A stretch of DNA of 64,000 nt, taken from Lucifuga dentata. Taxonomy: Eukaryota > Chordata > Actinopteri > Ophidiiformes > Bythitidae. How positions within the stretch are numbered: position 1 is the stretch's first letter; the number at the start of each line of letters is the position of its first letter. The stretch spans positions 1-64,000 of the forward strand of contig VXCM01000987.1 of assembly GCA_014773175.1 (NCBI GenBank), read 5' to 3'. The position numbers were made by a program, and so were the translations under genes. The notes under the pieces are model-generated. The model saw nothing but the letters and a program-made list of their open reading frames with translations. It did no database searches and had not been told where the DNA came from. Shown here one piece after another: positions 39,785 through 51,025 of this stretch.

Positions 39785-42700
39785 ACCGATCTTTAATCTG
39801 CTTTCAAAAACACACACGGCACTCTGGTCACCAGCCACTCAAATAAACACACTTACAGCACAGAGCCTCTGAACTGGACTGATTTGAGAGTTTAGAAGCA
39901 TTCATTTTGTCACTTTTTGGAGTGTCGTTGACACTGTGGCCATTTTGAATGTCCCCTGCCATTGTTCTTCACTGACCACATACAGCAGGCTGTGTAAACA
40001 CGCCAGAACAACACAAGCGACTTCACTAAAGGGCGACCCCCTCCCTTCCTTAAGCACTGCTCAAAAATTCATCAACATTCCAGCACTGTGTGTCTTCCAG
40101 TGATCAGACAGACGTCTAAATATTCACAATCCTTTCAGGCTGCTGGTGTTTGTAGGGATTAAGCCCTTAGTAGAATTTCAGTTCAGTTAATAAATAAGCT
40201 ATATCTATGAATTATACTGTCTTCATGAAAACAAAAAGTTTGCTGAAATTGTTTTTTGTTTGTTTGTTTGTTTTTTACACATTGCCTTTACATTGCCTTT
40301 ATTACAGTGGTGTATTTAATAGATAATATGCTATTTGCAAAGCCATTGAATTATTGTGCAGTTTGCTGTTGTTCAAATGTCTATGCCAGCATCTTTAAAT
40401 GAAGGTGTATTCAGTCAGCATGGTTGAAGTAATAGCTGTGATGTGTAAAAGAGTGTTATAAATGGACACATAAGACCCTTTTCACTGTAGTTTTCCTCTG
40501 ACTGTGCATGATGATAAGGCATAGAACAGCTAGTGATTTTATTTTTGGTTCTTTATGGATGAATGACTTCATGCTGTGCTTGGGGAATGAATGTGGGTGT
40601 TGTGTTGTGACATCAAGTTTACTCAATGGCACACATCTGTCTTATATATTCCCCTTTCCTAAATGCTGCTCACAACAATTTACAACTTCAATGCAGACAC
40701 TTTGATTTATCTGTTTATATCTGTGAGTATCAGTCATCAGAATAGTTGCTTTAAGGTAGAAGTAAATTGGCAGTGGCAGTTAGGAAACAGGTGAATTCAG
40801 AGACGTGACACAGTGACAGTTAAAGAAGACAAGTCGCCATTCAGGTGTAACTGAGGTCTTTTCAAGCTGCCGTCTTCTCTTTGGCACACAAACACATTCA
40901 TTGATGAATAGTTTCACTTAGAAGATAAGTTCTTTGTTGACTGTACTGTGATCTATGGAGGTGGTTTGAATTGCTTAGGCAAGGCGTTCAGTTTATTGCT
41001 GAGAAAGGCAGCTGCTTTGAATGACACCATTAGAATTGCTCTGCATTACTGTCCTGGGAAAGTGCTCGGTGAAAACCACATCTGAATGTCTCGCTCTGAC
41101 ACTCTCCTAACGGTGAGGAAGGAAGTGATGTTGTCTCGAACAAACCTGGACTGATTGCAGCCTTCCTCCTCCGCTTTTTTTGTCTCGGGAAACCTCTCAT
41201 TTACTGCAATATTCATAAAGCTCTCACAGGAGCTTACTCGCTGCACAATGACATTGTAAAAAAAAAAAAAAAAAAAAAAAGACACCTAAGAGAAAAGATG
41301 TCTTCAACTGTGTGGAGGCAGTCTCGTGTAAATGTTTCCTCTTTCCTTTCCTCTCATGGATATGGAAATTTTGACTCTTGCCGCGGAAGAATTTTGCATG
41401 GGTTTGTGTGTGTGTGTGTGTGTGTGTGTTTGAGCAAGCAAACGAAGTGCTGTTTATGCTATTCAGGCAATATTGAGATTTGCAATCCACACTGGAGGAT
41501 CTATTTTGACATGTCTCACACATATCTGTTGTGATGTTGGCCTTATGTTCAGCCATGATGGGGGGACTGAGCGGCGGGGGCACAGATGGCAGCAACTGTC
41601 TCATGAACTTGGAGCTCTTGAATATTTCAGCACAGAAGGTTGAAGAGACAAAGTACTCTCTCTGCTTGGGGTTCAGAGGAGCCAGCTGCTGTGCAAGAGG
41701 AGAACACTGTAACATTTACATTATACTTAAGCATAGGTGCTACTGCTTTATCAAAACATTCCACTCTAAGAAAAGAAACACATCTGTCAGGCCAGACAGG
41801 AGCAAAGGCAGCAACTTCAATTTTGGTTGGAAAATGAGATTTTTGTCATTTTGGTTTGTCAGCATCAGGGGATGATAAGAGGATCGAGAATATCCTCTTT
41901 AAAAAAAAAAAAAGTCACTAAATCACAACATTTTGAGACGGCTACAAGCTATTTGGCTGACCAGTAAAAATGAAACTTCAAAAGCCGTTTTGTCAGCGTG
42001 CCAGTTTAGGAGGTTCAACCTGTAATTTTTAACACCAACATTTCTCTCTCACACACAGCTGATTTCTTACAACGCAGGAAAATAGATGTAGATCTTCTGC
42101 AAAAAAACAAAAAACAAAAAAAGAAAACAAAATCAACCATTATGTTTGCACACAACACAGTCTGTAACATACTGCGTGACAGGAAACAGGAGATGTGCTG
42201 AGCAAAGCTGTAATGACACATGGCTGCTGTTTGTGTGACTCTCCAGTTATAGGAAGAACATCCTGGCAGGGTTACCTTCAACAGGAAATGAAAAGCAGGT
42301 TTGTGATCAGTTGTGACAAAGCAAAAAAAAAAAAAAAAAAANAAAAAAAAAAAAAAAAAAAATCCATCTTTTGTCTCTGGAGTGTAGAAATGATTATTGG
42401 TATAAAATGAGGCAGATTGCTGCTCTAGAATCATAAACATGACATCTGATTCTAGAAAATTCTTTGTCACTTGATTGTCATATGCCCATTTCCAATTAAG
42501 CTCTTCATACTTGGTCTGTAAACAACAATGCCTCTAAAACCAAACTTTCACAGGCAAACATTTGGAGTTCTGTTGATAAGACGCTGGCCAACTAGTAAAC
42601 CAGCCCAAGCAACCAATAAGGCTTCAGTGAAATGTGTTCAGCCATTAATGCTGGTCAACTCTGCCAATGTGGGTATGTTTCTCATTAAATAAAAGTGTTT

Positions 42701-43994
42701 TGGTTTTTTTTTAAAATTAATTTTCAGGTTTAACAAATTTTTACAAATTTTTATGCTAGTATCAAGAAATCTTAGTCATTTTGGCTTCAAGTTGTTGAAC
42801 TTAATAAATGTCACAAGATTACATTTTTTTTTCAACATATAGATGTGTTTTTTTTAACAGAACACTGCTATAATATCCATTTGATTTGAAAATGCCAATA
42901 TTGAGTTTAGACAGCCAGTTTGTTCATCTTCGCTAGCAGAAGCTTATATGAAGAATGAGTGTGGGGATATGGGAAACAAAAATAGCTGACACAGCAGGAT
43001 ATGAAAAGGATTTTGGCATAGCTTTAGTCCAACATGAGCCGATATGCAGACATGTGATTGATGTTTGCTTCGACTGTATTTCAAGCTGCTGTGACCTGAG
43101 CTGCCCACTGAGTGAAAATACGCTGATGTGCAGTGACCATAAGTTTGTCTTTACCGCCCACACATACACCACATTGTTTCGGAGGGTGCAGAGATGCTGG
43201 AGAAAAAGGGAGATTTGGCTCTGAGTTCAGCTCAAAGGCAATTAAAATAAAAAAAAAAGTGGTCAAGAGCCAGAGTAATGGCGCCTCCTCCCACATCCAA
43301 ACAATGAGAGCAGAGTTTTCAAGCTGAGTTTTCCTCTACAGCCTACAGATGTACAGCATGGCCACTATATTTCATATCCACTTTCAAGGACCTGATTGTT
43401 TTATGACTCCATTTAAGTATAAGGGCCTAATACTCCCATTTTTGACTCTGATGACTCAACTTTTAAGTACAAACTGAATTTAAGTGTCAGCAGATAAGTT
43501 TCTTCTTACAATAGAGTCTGTGAGTTTTGTCTTTTTTCTCATTTTTTTCTCATAAGTGTGTGCCCTGTGGTGTCATGTTGACCCTGACTAAGGAGATGCT
43601 GATCCAGTAACATGTAGAACATAGAATCGTGTGACAAACAGCTAGAGTCCAATAGTTGATTTTGAGGTTGATATTGACGTGAGAATTAAGAAAATCTAAA
43701 AAAAAAAAAAAAAAAAANTTTTTTTTTTTTTTTTTTTGTTAAAAACTGTATTGAGGAAAGATGTCTTATAGGTGGAAAAACACTTTATTTATATAAGCTT
43801 AAACTGTGAACAGCATGGGAGGATGTTTTTAAATAATCACTGTGATAAACACACATACAACCCAAATAAAAAAAAAAACCTAAGAAAAATAAGGATCAAA
43901 TATACATAAAACAGAAGCCTTTGAAACATTTCTTTACTGAAATTTAGTACGTTCCAACGTTGATGTATCTGCAGCCAACATATTACATTCATAT

Positions 43995-44038
43995 ACTACT
44001 AAAACATATTCTCAATTATGAGAATATGTTTTAGTAGT
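43995..44038. repeat. Perfect palindrome, 20-bp arms
   Basis: Arms 43995-44014 and 44019-44038 are exact reverse complements around the spacer ATTA. Confidence 0.9.
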
Positions 44039-44079
44039 TGCCAAATGTTGCCAAGTTGCCAAACTTTTAAATGTTTTAA

Positions 44080-44140
44080 AAGTTGCTAAAGAATGTAATT
44101 TAGGAGCAAATTGCTCCTAAATTACATTCTTTGGCAACTT
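44080..44140. repeat. Near-perfect palindrome, 30-bp arms
   Basis: Arms 44080-44109 and 44111-44140 around a single central base, with one mismatch (44087/44133), which would be a G-U pair in RNA. Only 41 bp separate it from the palindrome at 43995-44038. The gap carries three GTTGCCAA units. Confidence 0.9.
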
Positions 44141-45483
44141 ATTTTTTCATCAAAACAGTAAGTAGTGACACTCTTACCCTGCTGAAAAAATCATTAGGAC
44201 ACCATCAAAAGTTTTCACACCCCATGGTCCAACTGTACAGGAAGTGAAGCCATTTTTCATTTACCCATGACCATGATTATTTCCTTAAACAAGTAGTTTT
44301 AATTGTCTAATGCTAACCATTTAACCTGAATCATGTTGTAGTTGCCACAAGCTGATATTGTTGGAAAACAAAATTGAAAAATCATTGACAGCAAATGTTT
44401 GAGTGTGAATATTTAGCAGTTATGTTCAAATTGTTCATTATCAACATTTTATCCGTAGAAAGTCTCAGCGTTACATTTTAGGTAGCTAATAAAGGTTGCA
44501 TTACTGCAATACTGCATTAATACATTAATACATTGATACTGAAATTTTAATATCTGGACTCTCAGAATTGCTTTCCACTGCTATGTATGAATAAGTTGCT
44601 GAAAGCCTGCATGCTACTTACAGAATCGTTTTAGGGAACAACAGACTCATCCATCAATGTTTCTACAACCAAGCCAAGCTTAAGAGATGCAGGTTTAATG
44701 TTTGGCACACAGGCTGTTCAAGGGCAATGAAGCTGGTATTTTAGAGTCAAAGTGGATGAGCCTGAGAATATCTGACAGGTTTCAACAACACACTTGAAAC
44801 TGCTGGCTGTAATTGTGAAAGTAATTGCATGGTTTGTCAGATCAAAGTTGTTGTGGCTGGAATGGGGTCAGTTGACCTGCTTTTTTGCAGGTGTGGTGTC
44901 TTGTGCAGCTGACCAACACAAACTCCATAATAAAAAGGTGCTTTAGTTCTTATATTGGAAAGGTGGACTGCAGTTCATTCAGAATAAAAACAACAGGGCC
45001 TTCATCTTTTTTTCTTAGATGATGATGAAACTGAGCAGTTTGACACAGTCAGTGAAGTGAATAACATTGGCTAGTTTTTCATTTACTTTACATCAGGTTC
45101 TGACTGCTTTCAAGTTGTTTTAACCTTCTCTTCACCACCATGTTGCATACGGCTGCCTCATCCAAATGGCACATTCTGTTAAATACTTTGATTACCATTT
45201 ACACTTCAATGTCCATAAAATATACATGTAATAACAATAAAATAACCTGGGCATACTGGCTATTGCTTCAAATTCTGTAATGATAATTGTCATTAACACA
45301 TCTATTTTTAATGAATGTTTTATTCACTCTGATAATTAATAAATCTTGTTAGAACGAACTCTGTTTTTCCAACAATATAGTTTGCTTCTATATAAATACT
45401 CAGGTTCAGTAAAACATGTAATGCTGCAGCCTTATAGTTTAAGGCCTGTTCAGTCATCAGCCAACAAGTGAAATGGTTTTAGA

Positions 45484-45618
45484 GAGAAAGTAACTTCTCT
45501 CAGAGGAAATGTAGCATCATATGTGTTTTTTTTGTTTGTTTGTTTGTTTTNGAGAAAGTAACTTCTCTCAGAGGAAATGTAGCATCATATGTGTTTTTTT
45601 TGTTTGTTTGTTTGTTTT
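45484..45618. repeat. Exact 67-bp direct duplication across an N
   Basis: 45484-45550 and 45552-45618 are identical, separated by the single N at 45551. This looks like an unmerged contig-end overlap rather than a biological repeat. Confidence 0.9.
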
Positions 45619-45756
45619 GTTTTTTTTTATAGAATCAACTAAATCCAAACAAAGAGGAACAATATAAAACCTAATTGTTTTTTTTAACCCAACATTTTTT
45701 TTAATAAGACAATTAAGCTTATTCTCATATATGTTAGATGTTTTAGTATACACATA

Positions 45757-46507
45757 CACTACAGGCCAGAAGTTTGAGGCCACCCCCGGATTAAAAAAAC
45801 AAACAAACAAAAAAAAACAAAAACAAAACATCAGTACACTGTTTGTTTTATTTGCACAAGAAATGACAAAAATATATAAAATAAATGTAACTAATTATTT
45901 TTCAAGAAGAATTTGTTAATAAGAGCAGATTATGGAGCCACTATGGCTTAAGAATTTATTTTTAATGAAGGCATGCCCAGTCTGGATTACTGCACTGGCA
46001 CTTCAGTTGTGTTCCATCTCCCTTGCTTATGTGTTTTATATTCTATTCAATAACCTGCTGTCTGCCTTCTCCCACATCATTTTGTGCTTAACTTGGTACA
46101 CAGTCTGGTCATGATATTGCTCTGCAACCACCCCCATGTAAAACATGAGGGTGGTTGCAGGTGCACTTGGCCCAAGTTAAAGGAATTATGAAGAAAGAGA
46201 ATTACCATTCCAACCTTCAAAGACATGTGATTCCATCCGGTTTATGAAATATTGGTCAAAATTTCATTCTTCAACAGCAAAACAATCCAAAACATTCATC
46301 AAAATTATGCCAAAATTACATCCATTCAAAACGTTTGAGGTTTTTATGACTTGGCCAGAGGGGGTTACTTTGACGAACCAAAGTCTGAGCCTGAAATGAC
46401 TTCAAAGTGCTTTGATGATGACAAATTCTTCTTGAAAACTAATTAGTTAAATTTATTTTATGTACTTTTGACATTTCCTGTGCAATATATATATACTTAT
46501 ATATGTA

Positions 46508-46538
<31 letters not shown>

Positions 46539-46590
46539 TNTTTTTTTTTTAAACAATCTGGGGGTGCCATAAAACTTCTGGCCTGTAGTG
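45757..46590 (+). mobile_element. Decayed Tc1/mariner-like DNA transposon
   Basis: Terminal inverted repeats CACTACAGGCCAGAAGTTT (left) and its exact complement at the right end (46572-46590), with the target TA on both sides (45755-45756, 46591-46592). The TIR resembles the common fish Tc1 end (CTACAGGCCAAAAGTTTGGA). The interior keeps scraps of transposase: ATTCTTCAACAGCAAAACAA near 46265 matches the region coding the FQQDNDPKH-like block, and GACTTGGCCAGAGGGGGTTA near 46350 another part. At 834 bp, with frames broken, it cannot encode an active enzyme. It holds an internal hairpin (46123-46159) and one N gap (46540). Confidence 0.8.
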
Positions 46591-49500
46591 TATTTTGGTC
46601 TAATCTTAGTCTTTAAAGTTACAATCTTTTTATTTGACCATGTAAATTTCAGCTAAATCTTAAAGAATTTATGATGAAGAAAACAAACAAACAAACAAAA
46701 ACCAAACCTGCATTTCCTGTTTGCATCCAGTGATTATTGATCCATTTTCCAATGTTTACAAACATTGCTGATATAAACAAGCTTTTGGGAAACAGGATCG
46801 GAGAGTATTAATAACATAAATACATAAATACCTGTTAGTGTTTTAATTAAAATATTTGTCATTCTGTTTAAGAGTGATAGCAGTGATTAATTGCGGTGGT
46901 GACCTTTTGGACTACATGAGGATCAATGCAGATTTTTTTGTTTTCATGAAACATCAGATGCATATATATAGAAAATAAAAACTGGCATTTTTGTTTTCAT
47001 TTTACACCAACCACACATTCTGTCATGAAGGCTTAAACTGTCCCAAACACAGATTTTTTTTAAATTTTTTTTTTTTTTTGTATCCTTCAAATGTTAATTC
47101 ATAATCTTGCACATGGATGGATGGATGGATACATAAATAAATAAATAAATAAAAATTGATCGTAGCACATTTTTAGTAACAGTCACGTGATAGTTTACAG
47201 GATAATCAAAAATGCAGTATCTGTCTAAAACTAAAAACTGGCAAAGTATAGTTAAAAATATAAAACATATGCCTTATAGCACATTTTTGTAAAATAAAAG
47301 CTCCAGTAAAAACAAAATGAAATCTCTGCATGACTATATGTGAAAGACATTTTTTCTGTGTGAAGTCTGCATCTGGGCTCGAATCTGAAAAAAGGAACAA
47401 TTTCTCCAAAAATTGGTGTGCAATTTACAAATGAATTTCCTTCATGCTTCAGCGCTTCATAAAAGCATTTGTCCTGACTGAGATTGAACACAGTTGAATG
47501 ATCCAATCCATATTCCCGAGGTCTTTATAAGACAATGGAAAACATTGTCTGAATCGCAGAATTCGTACATTTCCATGTTCTCAGGTGCAACAAGTGTTAC
47601 TGATTGGGCTTTTTTTCTGCTGCCAACCTCTTGTTAGGTTACCAAGTGGAACAAAGTGGCACCACAAAGCCCTTCTGCTCCTTCAAGGGAAAATGGGATT
47701 CTATTGAAGTGACAAAGTTTTACACCACGAGCCTTTGCAATCGCATGAAATTAAATTATCCCAATAGTTTAAAAAAAAAAAAAAAAAANAAAAAAAAAAA
47801 AAAAATAGCAATTAAATTTGGTCTGTGTTCCATTACAAATAAATATTCAATAATTAATTTTGTAACATATTATAAAAAAGATATAGAACCATCAATATAT
47901 CAAATAACATACTATAACTCTGCATCTGTCAATTTTGGCCATTTTACTACATAAACAGTATGAAAAGAAAGTAGTCGCTGTAACCTGCACTTACAGTACG
48001 GTTTTCATATACATTAAATTTTACACTGTGTGCATATATAAAATTTAGAGTATTCAATAATTACACAAAATCTTGTTTAGCAGCAAGTTAGCAAATATAA
48101 TATTAGTCAGGCCTCAAAGCCTTTATCAGTTATAAAGTGATAAATAAAATTATTGTCATGTTATGGTTTTCTTGCACTGTTAATATATAATCACATATGC
48201 GCATGCACACATGCGCATCCACACACACACAGAGCGTTGCTCAAAATAGCCTCATGCATCTGCCATTCACACAATTCCAAAATTACTATATGTTATGATG
48301 CTAAAAACTGCATTGATATCTCTTGGCATGATGTGTTCTAACCTTTGGCGTGATTGATTTATGCAAAGCCAAAGGTGAATCCATTAGTTTCTGCTATGAG
48401 ATCCCTCTGTGAGGCCAATTCTGAATTTATAAAATTTCAAGGAGCTCTGATAATTTCATTTGGGGTGCCCTTTTATAGGTTAGGTCACCTGCAGAGCGGC
48501 CTGCAAATTGAATAAAGAACAGTAATAGAAAACAGGATGTCAGGTGGGCTCCCTGCTTATAAAATCATTAACAACAGTGTGTCTTTTTTCATAAAGAAGC
48601 CCATTTATTCTGAGAACGAAGTGTTATGAAAGTGTAGGGAGCAACTCAATGTATTTTACATTAGGAATTAACTCAGGAGAGTCACTGCGAGAGTTAATAG
48701 CTGTACATGTACATCAGTGGTGTGAACTAATAGATTTGACTAAAGCTGCTCAATACTGAATTTTTAATAATGGTTTTACTTGGTTGTAGCTTTGTAGTTC
48801 GTCGTAACACGCAGTAAAATAAAGCGCATGCGATACTCTGACAAAAATCTATTTGTAAATGTGTCATTCACATCATTTCATTCTGATTCTGAAGTTTACT
48901 GCTTTTTTCCCAGGAACTCAATATTTCTTGTAAATATATCTCCATGCATTTTTTGATTTTAAAGAGAGCAGATGAAGGATAAACGTAGACTGTCTCCCCC
49001 CCCGCATTGGCCTCATGCTGATGGCTTTGTTTGGGTCATATCGGAATAATGCAGGAGCGAGGTTAAATCCTCTCCATCCTTAACACACTTCCACAGAGCT
49101 CCTGGTGCTCTCAGCATGACTCAGGCCACGTACCGCAGGAGGTAGAAAACCCTGCCTAATCCCCTCAGCGCTTTCACAAATATCTATATTTCCTCACTGA
49201 GTAGATGTGAAGATTACGACTGCAGTCCGTGTTTCTGTGGACAATGAGTTATTATTGTACTCGCATGGTGGTTTTTCATCAGCCCAGCAATCTGTTTTAC
49301 GGCTCAAACAGCTTTTCTGCTACGGATCCTGGGAATACAGTACAGTACGCGTTACGCCAGCTGCAAAAATCAATGAGTCTGCACTTCATGCTTTTGGGTT
49401 GTAGTTAAATATTACTAGTTGTTTACACGCACACCATGAGACCACGTTCTCTTTAGTTATGAATATTTACTTCAGAGCCATTTTTATGAAAAGCTTTAAA

Positions 49501-49946
49501 AAATGCGTTAATTTGCAGAAACAAATTCTTATATATTTTTTTGAGCTCAGCAGACCTACACTTTACTTTTCTGGCTTTGTATGAAATTCTTGGCAGTATT
49601 CACCTTCAGAAGAGCCAAAGTGTTAGCAGGTGTGCTCAGGGAATCGAAGGCTGGCAAAGTAGTGACTTTCCACAAAGCTGTTTAGCTGAAAGTTGTCATT
49701 CAGTGTGTTCCTGTTTTGAACAGGAATAGAACAGGTTTAGATCCTCAGGCAAGACAATTAGATTGTATGGAAAGCAGACCTCTTATTGCATTATTGTTGG
49801 TGCGCTGATGTTGAGTGAAAAAACTGGTATCTCCAAACAGAGACCTGGTTTTTACATGACAAATATGGATGAGATGCAAAGACTCCAGGTCATGTGATTT
49901 AACACACACACACACACACACACACATACTGTATATACTGTATACT

Positions 49947-49966
49947 ATATATATATATACATATGT

Positions 49967-50002
<36 letters not shown>

Positions 50003-50024
50003 NTATATATATATATACATATGT

Positions 50025-50059
<35 letters not shown>
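49947..50059. repeat. Duplicated (TA)n(GA)n block across an N
   Basis: A TA run, ACATATGTAAAG, then a GA run ending GAGGA occurs on both sides of the N at 50003. Like 45484-45618 it is best read as an assembly join duplication. A CA run precedes it. Confidence 0.85.
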
Positions 50060-50065
<6 letters not shown>

Positions 50066-50099
50066 AAAAGCACATATAATGAGAAAAAAGCACTTCGAG

Positions 50100-50580
50100 G
50101 ACTTTATGGGTCCAAACTTTTGGACCAGATCCAAAAAAAAGGGCGGTGAAAAACCTGCCCAAACACACAAACTAGTTTTCCATAGACCCAATTCAAAAGG
50201 GACCCAGGGACAGTTGAAAGACAGACCTGAGGGTAATTTGACCCAATCCAAAATGCGGTCAATCCAAATGGACCGAAACAGAGAGGGAATACCAACATGG
50301 CTGCAGCATGAAGTGTCACCAATTAACAAGAAGCGGGGGGGAGGCGNGGGGGGGGAATCACGATTTCACGATTACTCCTGTGATGATTATGACACCACGT
50401 GATTAAAGTTGATAGGAAGTCCACTTGGACCTCTTTTGGTATTCATACACCGAGACCCGCTGTAATAGCACCAGACCCTACCCGATTCAACTGAATATAA
50501 TTTGGACCCAACCCGACATTTATCCTGGGTCGGGTCTCAGTTTCTAAGAACGAAGTGAACCCACGAAGACCTCTAATAAC
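50100..50580. repeat. GACCC-rich repeat candidate
   Basis: About ten scattered GACCC/GACCT/GACCG words, an 18-bp palindrome GGTCCAAACTTTTGGACC at 50109-50126, and ACCCGAC...GGGTCGGGTC near 50510-50535. This GGGTCGGG style is typical of some nonautonomous hAT-type elements in fish, but no terminal repeats or 8-bp target duplication were identified. One N (50347) lies in a G-rich stretch. Confidence 0.4.
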
Positions 50581-50980
50581 CAATATTGGAGATACAAGGT
50601 TTCACCTGACTGTAGATAAAGGCGATACAGTATCAAACACTGTAGTTTATTTCCTTACTGAGCACATCCAAAATGAAAGGCTCGTGCATAATGCTGGTGT
50701 TATTTCCCCTGCCTCTGCACATGCTGTCTTCATTTGAAAAGAAAACAGCGTAAAAATAGGAAGATGGTTTACACACTATCATCTGCATATATCACAACAC
50801 TGAGTGCAACTCAACCCATTATTCCGCTGAGTGCATGTATGTGTTTTCATTTGTGTATTTTACAGTGTAAGATATGATTATAATGTTGGATTGTACACTG
50901 AGTATACACATATGGGTTATTCATGTTGGTTGTGTATTAATTAGTATAGGCTGAGTACCTTTCTGGTGTGTATCATTAGA

Positions 50981-50991
50981 TGTGTGTGTGT

Positions 50992-51022
<31 letters not shown>

Positions 51023-51025
51023 GGN
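50981..51025. repeat. (TG)n followed by a 19-nt G run and an N
   Basis: TG units to 51006, then continuous G to 51024, then N. It could fold as a G-quadruplex. Runs of G before an N can also be a sequencing or assembly artefact. Confidence 0.85.

Noticed and set aside
41224..41875. 163-residue minus and 114-residue plus frames
   Set aside because: They overlap each other, contain poly-A/T and CA microsatellite translations, and show no family motif or splice context.
42015..42470. 151-residue minus-strand frame
   Set aside because: It spans the N-marked poly-A run; phenylalanine/lysine runs are homopolymer translation.
49745..50402. 194- and 177-residue overlapping open frames
   Set aside because: They run through GA/TA/CA microsatellites and an N, with low-complexity products and no homology.
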